Of a stretch of DNA of 57,402 bases, positions 53,119-57,402 are shown one piece after another. The notes under the pieces are model-generated. The model had not been told where the DNA came from. It made no database searches and saw nothing but the letters and a program-made list of their open reading frames with translations. The DNA lies in contig BBBM01000018.1 of NCBI GenBank assembly GCA_001311565.1, positions 1-57,402 on the forward strand, in the 5' to 3' direction. Position 1 is the stretch's first letter. Every line of letters begins with the position of its first letter. Both the position numbers and the translations under genes were made by a program. Source of the DNA: Desulfothermus okinawensis JCM 13304. GTDB taxonomy: Bacteria > Desulfobacterota > Desulfovibrionia > Desulfovibrionales > Desulfothermaceae.

Positions 53119-54717
53119 GCTTAAAGGACCTTCCATGGCTTATATATTGGGATAGAGAAAAATGTCAGCTCTGCGGGAGATGTGTGGCCGCATGTCCCAT
53201 GAGGGCAATAGAGCTTGGTACTTTCAGACAGAGGGTAGTAGAGACTCCAATAAATAATAAGGATGCACATACCAGTGTTTACAAAATTTACTATGGAATA
53301 AAACAAAAAAAACAGATCCAGCCCATGCATGTATTGGATGTGGACTGTGTGCCACTGTGTGTCCAAATCACGCAATAGTCCCCTATCACAATGAAGAGCC
53401 AGACAAGCTCAGATTCCACATAAACTTAGGTGGACAGCCAAGAAGACGCGGTGAAGAAGAAATGTGCCCACAACAATTTTGGACAGAATTAAATTTATCA
53501 GGATCTCTATGTTAACTGATCCAGCCTTAGACGCTGGAAGGCATGAATTTGAGTTAAGGACACTCCTTGGCAGGGTGCTTCCCCCAGAAGAGAATTTAAA
53601 ATGTTATAAAGAAAATGGATGGATTCCCCCTGTTAGAGAAATTTATCCTTTAATAATTGGTGGAATGTCCTTTGGTGCCCTTTCACCAAATATGTGGGAA
53701 GGGCTGGTTATGGGGGTTGCATATTTAAATGAAGAGCTTGGAATGCCTGTTAGAATGTGTACAGGAGAAGGTGGGTGTCCTCCAAGGCTTCTCAGGTCAA
53801 GGTTTTTAAAATATATTATATTACAGATTGCCAGTGGATATTTTGGGTGGGACGAAATAATTCATGCAATCCCAGAGATGAAAGAAGATCCTTGCGCAGT
53901 AGAGATAAAATATGGACAGGGCGCAAAACCTGGAGATGGCGGACTCCTTATGTGGTATAAGGTTAACAAATTAATTGCGGCTATTAGGGGTGTTCCACCA
54001 GGGGTTAGTTTGCCAAGTCCTCCTACACATCAGACAAAATATTCAATTGAGGAATCTGTTGCCAAGATGATCCAATCCATGTACATGGCATGGGGATTCA
54101 GGGTTCCAGTTTATCCTAAGATATCTGGAACATCCACTGCACTTGCTGTTCTAAATAATTTAACGAGAAATCCTTATGCTGGAGCCCTTGCCATAGATGG
54201 TGAAGATGGTGGAACTGGTGCAGCATACAATGTTTCCATGGACCACATGGGACATCCCATAGCCAGCAATGTGAGGGATTGCTATCTAAACCTGGTTAAG
54301 CTTGGAAGACAAAATGAGATACCAATAATAGGTGCTGGAGGTGTAGGTAAGAGGGGAAACCTTGCAGCCAATGCAGCAGCTCTCTTTATGCTGGGTGCCA
54401 GTGCGGTCCAGGTGGGAAAATACATTATGCAGGCTGCTGCTGGTTGTGTTGGATCTGAAACCGATAGGTGTAATATCTGTAATATTGGGCTTTGTCCAAA
54501 GGGAATTACTTCCCAGGATCCAAGGATATACAGAAGACTGGATCCTGAAAAAGTTGCAGAAAGGCTAGTAGATGTATTCCTAAGCTTTGATACAGAACTT
54601 AAGAAAATAGTTGCCCCCCTTGGCAGGTCAACATCACTGCCAATAGGTATGTCAGATGCACTTGGAATAGACGATTATCATGCTGCTGAAAGACTTAAAA
54701 TTAAATATGTTGTTTAA
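53082..54717 (+). CDS. Archaeal-type glutamate synthase, central FMN subunit with ferredoxin domain (frameshifted)
   Basis: This subunit carries the FMN/3Fe-4S catalytic core that makes two glutamates. The N-terminus has two 4Fe-4S motifs (CQLCGRCVAACP and CIGCGLCATVCP). The core shows GGMSFGALSPNMWEG, IKYGQGAKPGDGG, SLPSPPTHQTKYSIE, AIDGEDGGTGAAY and 3Fe-4S cysteines CNICNIGLCPKG. I chose GTG 53082 because AAGGAGG lies 8 bases upstream. Shifts are A8 (53305-53312; six or nine needed) and a missing A near 53462. Repaired length is ~545. Electrons may come from ferredoxin or the fused oxidoreductase downstream. Confidence 0.92.
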
Positions 54718-54773
54718 AGCATCATAATTAGTTGTATATACGCTATGTTCTAATTAAAAGGGAGATTTAAGTC

Positions 54774-57112
54774 ATGGGACAAAAGATAAGAGATGCCTAC
54801 TTTATCCCTGGAAGGAAAATGGAAAAAGAGTGGATTCCAGAATACTCGAAGAACGGATTCAAAAGGCCGTTGAAGAGGGATATAGAAAGATTGAGGTTGA
54901 GGCATGTGGTCAACATGGTATTGGAGGTAGGCTTTGGAAGGCAAGAGATGAAGAAGTAGTTGTATTTGTCAGCGGACCTCCTGGACAAAGGGTGGGTTCC
55001 ATGGGATTTCCAAATACCAGGATTGAGGTGCTCACAAATGCTTCAGATGATGTTGGGTGGCTCAATGCAGGTGCTGAAATTGTAGTTCACGGCCATGCCT
55101 CAAATGGAGTAGCCAATGCCATGGCCCAGGGCAAGATCTATATTGCAGGAAATATCGGTGCCCGGGGCATGACCATGACAAAGTTTAACCCCAGGTTTAC
55201 TCCCCCACAACTATGGGTGCTGGGATCAGTAGGAGACTATTTTGCTGAGTTTATGGCAGGTGGAATTGCAGTAATTTGCGGATTTAATCCCCAAAATCCA
55301 GAAAACGTCCTTGGTTATAGACCGTGTGTTGGAATGGTAGGTGGAAAAATCTTTGTCAGGGGAAAATATCTGGGATTTAGTGAAAAAGATGCAAAAAGAG
55401 TTCAGATCTCAGAAGAGGACTGGAAGTGGCTGTGTGAAAACTTAAAGATATTTTTAAAGAAAATCGATCGAGAAGAACTATATGAAGAACTGGCAAAATA
55501 TGAAGATTGGGATCTGATTGTAGCAAGATCTCCCCAGGAAAAGAGGAGCAGTGTACTTAGACCCATGTCAGATTTTTACAAAAATGTCTGGTGCAAGGAA
55601 TTGGGAGAAGGTGGTCTAATTGGAGATCTTGTTGATTTTGACAGGAGCCCCATACCTGTAATCACCACTGGAGACCTCAGGCGTTTTAAACCTGTTTGGG
55701 AAAACAGGAAATATGCAGCACCATGTGAAGCTGCGTGTCCCACTGGTATTCCAGTTCAAGAGCGGTGGGCACTTGTAAGGGAAGGGAGATTTGAAGAAGC
55801 GGCAGATATGGCCCTTTTTTTATACCCCATTTCCAACTACAGTATGTGGTTTTTTTGTGTCCAAACCTGTGTATGCAAAATTGCACAAAACAGAAATTCA
55901 ATATGACTCCTGTTGATGTAACTTTGCTTGGAAAGGCATCCATGGAGGCCAAATTGCCAGATCTCCCACCAATTACAGGAAAAAAAGGTGGCTGTTATTG
56001 GTGGTGGGCCTGGAGGTATATCCTGTTCCTGGCAGCTTAGGCTCAAAGGACACGATGTTGTGGTATTTGATAGAAACAAGGAGCTTGGTGGTAAGATAGC
56101 TGAGTATATTCCAAAGACAAGGATACCTGAGGATGTATTGAAAAAGGACTTAGAGAGGATAAGAAAGGTAATCCCACATGTTCAGTTAGGTGAAAATATA
56201 GATAAGGATCAATTTAAGGAAATCCTTTCAGAATATGATTATGTGGTTATAGCAATTGGCGCTCAAAAACCCAGGATTTTACCTGTGGAGGGAAAAGAGA
56301 GGCTCATTACTTCTTTGGAATTTCTCTCTAAAAGCAAAAAGGATAAAATAGATCCAGGTGAAAAAGTTGTTGTTATAGGTGCAGGAAATGTGGGTTGTGA
56401 TGTGGCAACTGAGGCACATAGACTTGGGGCCAAAGAGATTACACTTATTGATATCCAGGAACCAGCATCCTTTGGTAAGGAAAGACAGGAGGCAGAAAAG
56501 GCTGGAGCCAGGTTTAAATGGCCTGTTTTTACCAAAAAGATAACTGAAAAAGGGGTTATTACTGACACAGGCGAGTTAATCCAAGCAGATACAGTTGTGA
56601 TCTCCATTGGTGATGTGCCAGAGCTGGATTTCTTGCCAGAAGATATAGAGACAGAAAGGGGTTTTATTAAAACCAATGAATATTATCAAACCTCAAATTC
56701 AAAGGTTTTTGCAATTGGTGATGTTGTAAAACCAGGACTTATTACTGATGCAATAGGTTCAGGCAGGGTAGCAGCAAATGCAATTGATAGCCTTTCTAAA
56801 GGAGACGCACCAATAATAGAAAAGCGTCCTGAAATTGACAAAAACAGAGTTAACCCTGCCTTTTTTGATCCAAGATTGGTATCATTTAAGGATGTGAAAG
56901 AATGTGCAGATCAGTGTATGTCCTGTGGAAAGTGCAGGGATTGTGGTATTTGTATAACCCTTTGTCCCCAAGCAGCAATTAGCAGGGTTACGCTGGATAA
57001 TGGAGATTTTGAACTGGTAGTTGATGGGGATAGATGTATTGGTTGTGGTTTTTGTGCTGATGTATGTCCCTGTGGAATATGGAATCTTGTTCCAAATGAT
57101 CCAGTGTTTTAG
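54774..57112 (+). CDS. Fusion of GltB C-terminal (GXGXG) domain with NAD(P)-type FAD oxidoreductase and 4Fe-4S domain (frameshifted)
   Basis: Residues ~1-260 form the GXGXG beta-helix of glutamate synthase (VFVSGPPGQRVGSMGF, IYIAGNIGARGMTMTKF). Residues ~300-680 match the GltD-type small subunit: an N-terminal cysteine block (CEAACPTGIPVQERW, then CGFLCPNLCMQNC after repair), FAD fold VAVIGGGPGGISCSW and NAD(P) fold VVVIGAGNVGCDVATEA. A C-terminal ferredoxin-like part has CMSCGKCRDCGICITLCP and CIGCGFCADVCPCGI. Shifts are near 54829, T8 (55814-55821), T7 (55850-55856) and A7 (55980-55986). Repaired length is ~780. It completes the three-gene glutamate synthase. Confidence 0.92.
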
Positions 57113-57114
57113 TT

Positions 57115-57144
57115 AAAAAAAGGGGGCTAAGCCCCCTTTTTTTT
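57115..57144 (+). terminator. Intrinsic terminator of the glutamate synthase cluster
   Basis: A7-GGGGGC (57115-57127), loop TAA and GCCCCC-T8 (57131-57144) form a textbook terminator 3 bases after the last stop codon. The A run lets it work on the minus strand as well. Confidence 0.95.
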
Positions 57145-57232
57145 GTGAATAATTTCTCCCTTATCATTAAATATAATTGATCTAGAGCTTGTTGTCCCTG
57201 ATCTATTGCAAGGACATATTTTTTTTTGACAT
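57145..57232 (-). pseudogene. glpK: Glycerol kinase 5' remnant
   Basis: From the ATG at 57232 the minus strand encodes MSKKYVLAIDQG, then TTSSRSIIFNDKGEIIH after repair of a T9 run (57219-57227) and one missing A near 57199. DQGTTSSR with its flanks is the N-terminal phosphate-binding signature of glycerol kinase. After about 30 codons the homology stops at the terminator of the glutamate synthase cluster, and the remaining ~470 codons are absent. The promoter in front of it is intact. It looks like a truncated copy left by a rearrangement; an assembly join is the alternative. Confidence 0.65.
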
Positions 57233-57244
57233 GATATTAGTTCT

Positions 57245-57273
57245 TATCTAAAAGTTTAGCCCAAGTTTGTCAA
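57245..57273 (-). promoter_or_regulatory. Sigma-70-type promoter upstream of the glpK remnant
   Basis: On the minus strand TTGACA (57273-57268), a 17-base spacer and TAGATA (57250-57245) give a near-consensus promoter. The predicted start is only ~6 bases before the glpK ATG, so the transcript would be nearly leaderless. The remaining 57274-57402 is AT-rich and holds no gene that I can see. Confidence 0.6.
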
Positions 57274-57402
57274 AATTGGGACTAACATATAGTTATAATT
57301 TTATTTTTTCCGCTCTTATGAAAAATTTATTATAATACTACAAATTTTAATCAAACAGGTTCTAGAAGATAGGTTACAATATGCAAAAAAATTGAAATAT
57401 TT

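Noticed and set aside
66-57112. Programmed ribosomal frameshifting as the explanation for the broken genes
   Set aside because: There are far too many sites, at arbitrary positions within genes, with no consistent slippery heptamer plus pseudoknot, and the direction varies.

Overview
The window is an AT-rich (roughly 35-40% GC by eye), gene-dense bacterial chromosome segment of about 50 protein genes. It has no rRNA, tRNA or CRISPR array that I can recognise. The gene set suggests an anaerobic, probably thermophilic, Gram-negative bacterium near the Desulfobacterota. It has an LL-diaminopimelate aminotransferase, a split archaeal-type glutamate synthase, a MoeA protein fused to a substrate-binding domain, GlnE/GlnA with a sigma-54 promoter, HypA/HypB, a two-gene glycine decarboxylase, and FliJ/MotE flagellar proteins. 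The taxonomic placement is inference from gene content only.

The dominant technical feature is that most genes are broken in the given sequence by one-base indels, nearly always in A or T runs of 7-9 bases and usually one base too long. Correcting the run restores family-typical full-length proteins every time I tried. Such loci are annotated as one CDS over the whole gene, with the shifts noted. I read them as homopolymer length errors in the assembly rather than decay, but slippage cannot be excluded from sequence alone.

Layout. 66-4724 (+): a DUF4143 ATPase, a DedA protein, a DUF1786 protein, a site-2-type protease and trpS, closed by a bidirectional terminator. 4781-7893 (-): fliJ-motE-truA-panC-panD. 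7976-12085 (+): moeA fusion, transaldolase/fructose-6-phosphate aldolase, dapL. 12236-16029 (+): a two-gene island encoding a PHP-SMC-like ATPase (TrlF-like) and a Schlafen/AlbA_2 ATP-binding protein, a plausible defence pair. 16099-21169 (+): DUF2905, asnS, an M16C protease and hsp20. The hsp20 leader can hide its own ribosome-binding site in a hairpin. 21224-25244: hypB, hypA, an M29 aminopeptidase, a HIT hydrolase and an HD protein (-), with a DUF2284 protein (+). 25304-29427 (-): a PAS-GGDEF-EAL protein and a UbiB-like kinase.

29471-38670 (-) is one long co-directional block: gcvT-gcvH-gcvPA-gcvPB-lipB-lipA-ald-lrp-alsT. It joins glycine cleavage, lipoate supply, alanine uptake, alanine dehydrogenation and an Lrp-type regulator. 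The dihydrolipoamide dehydrogenase (L-protein) is transcribed divergently at 38919. It is followed on + by an alpha/beta hydrolase, a Crp/Fnr regulator, a GAF-PilB/GspE ATPase, a HAD-like protein, nadE and an enoyl-CoA hydratase/isomerase. 47612-57112 (+) is a nitrogen assimilation block: sigma-54 promoter, glnA, glnE and three glutamate synthase genes, the last fused to an NAD(P)H-type FAD oxidoreductase. Ammonia released by glycine cleavage and alanine dehydrogenase could be recaptured by this block. At the right edge, a strong promoter on the minus strand drives only the first ~30 codons of a glycerol kinase gene, which then runs straight into the terminator of the glutamate synthase cluster.
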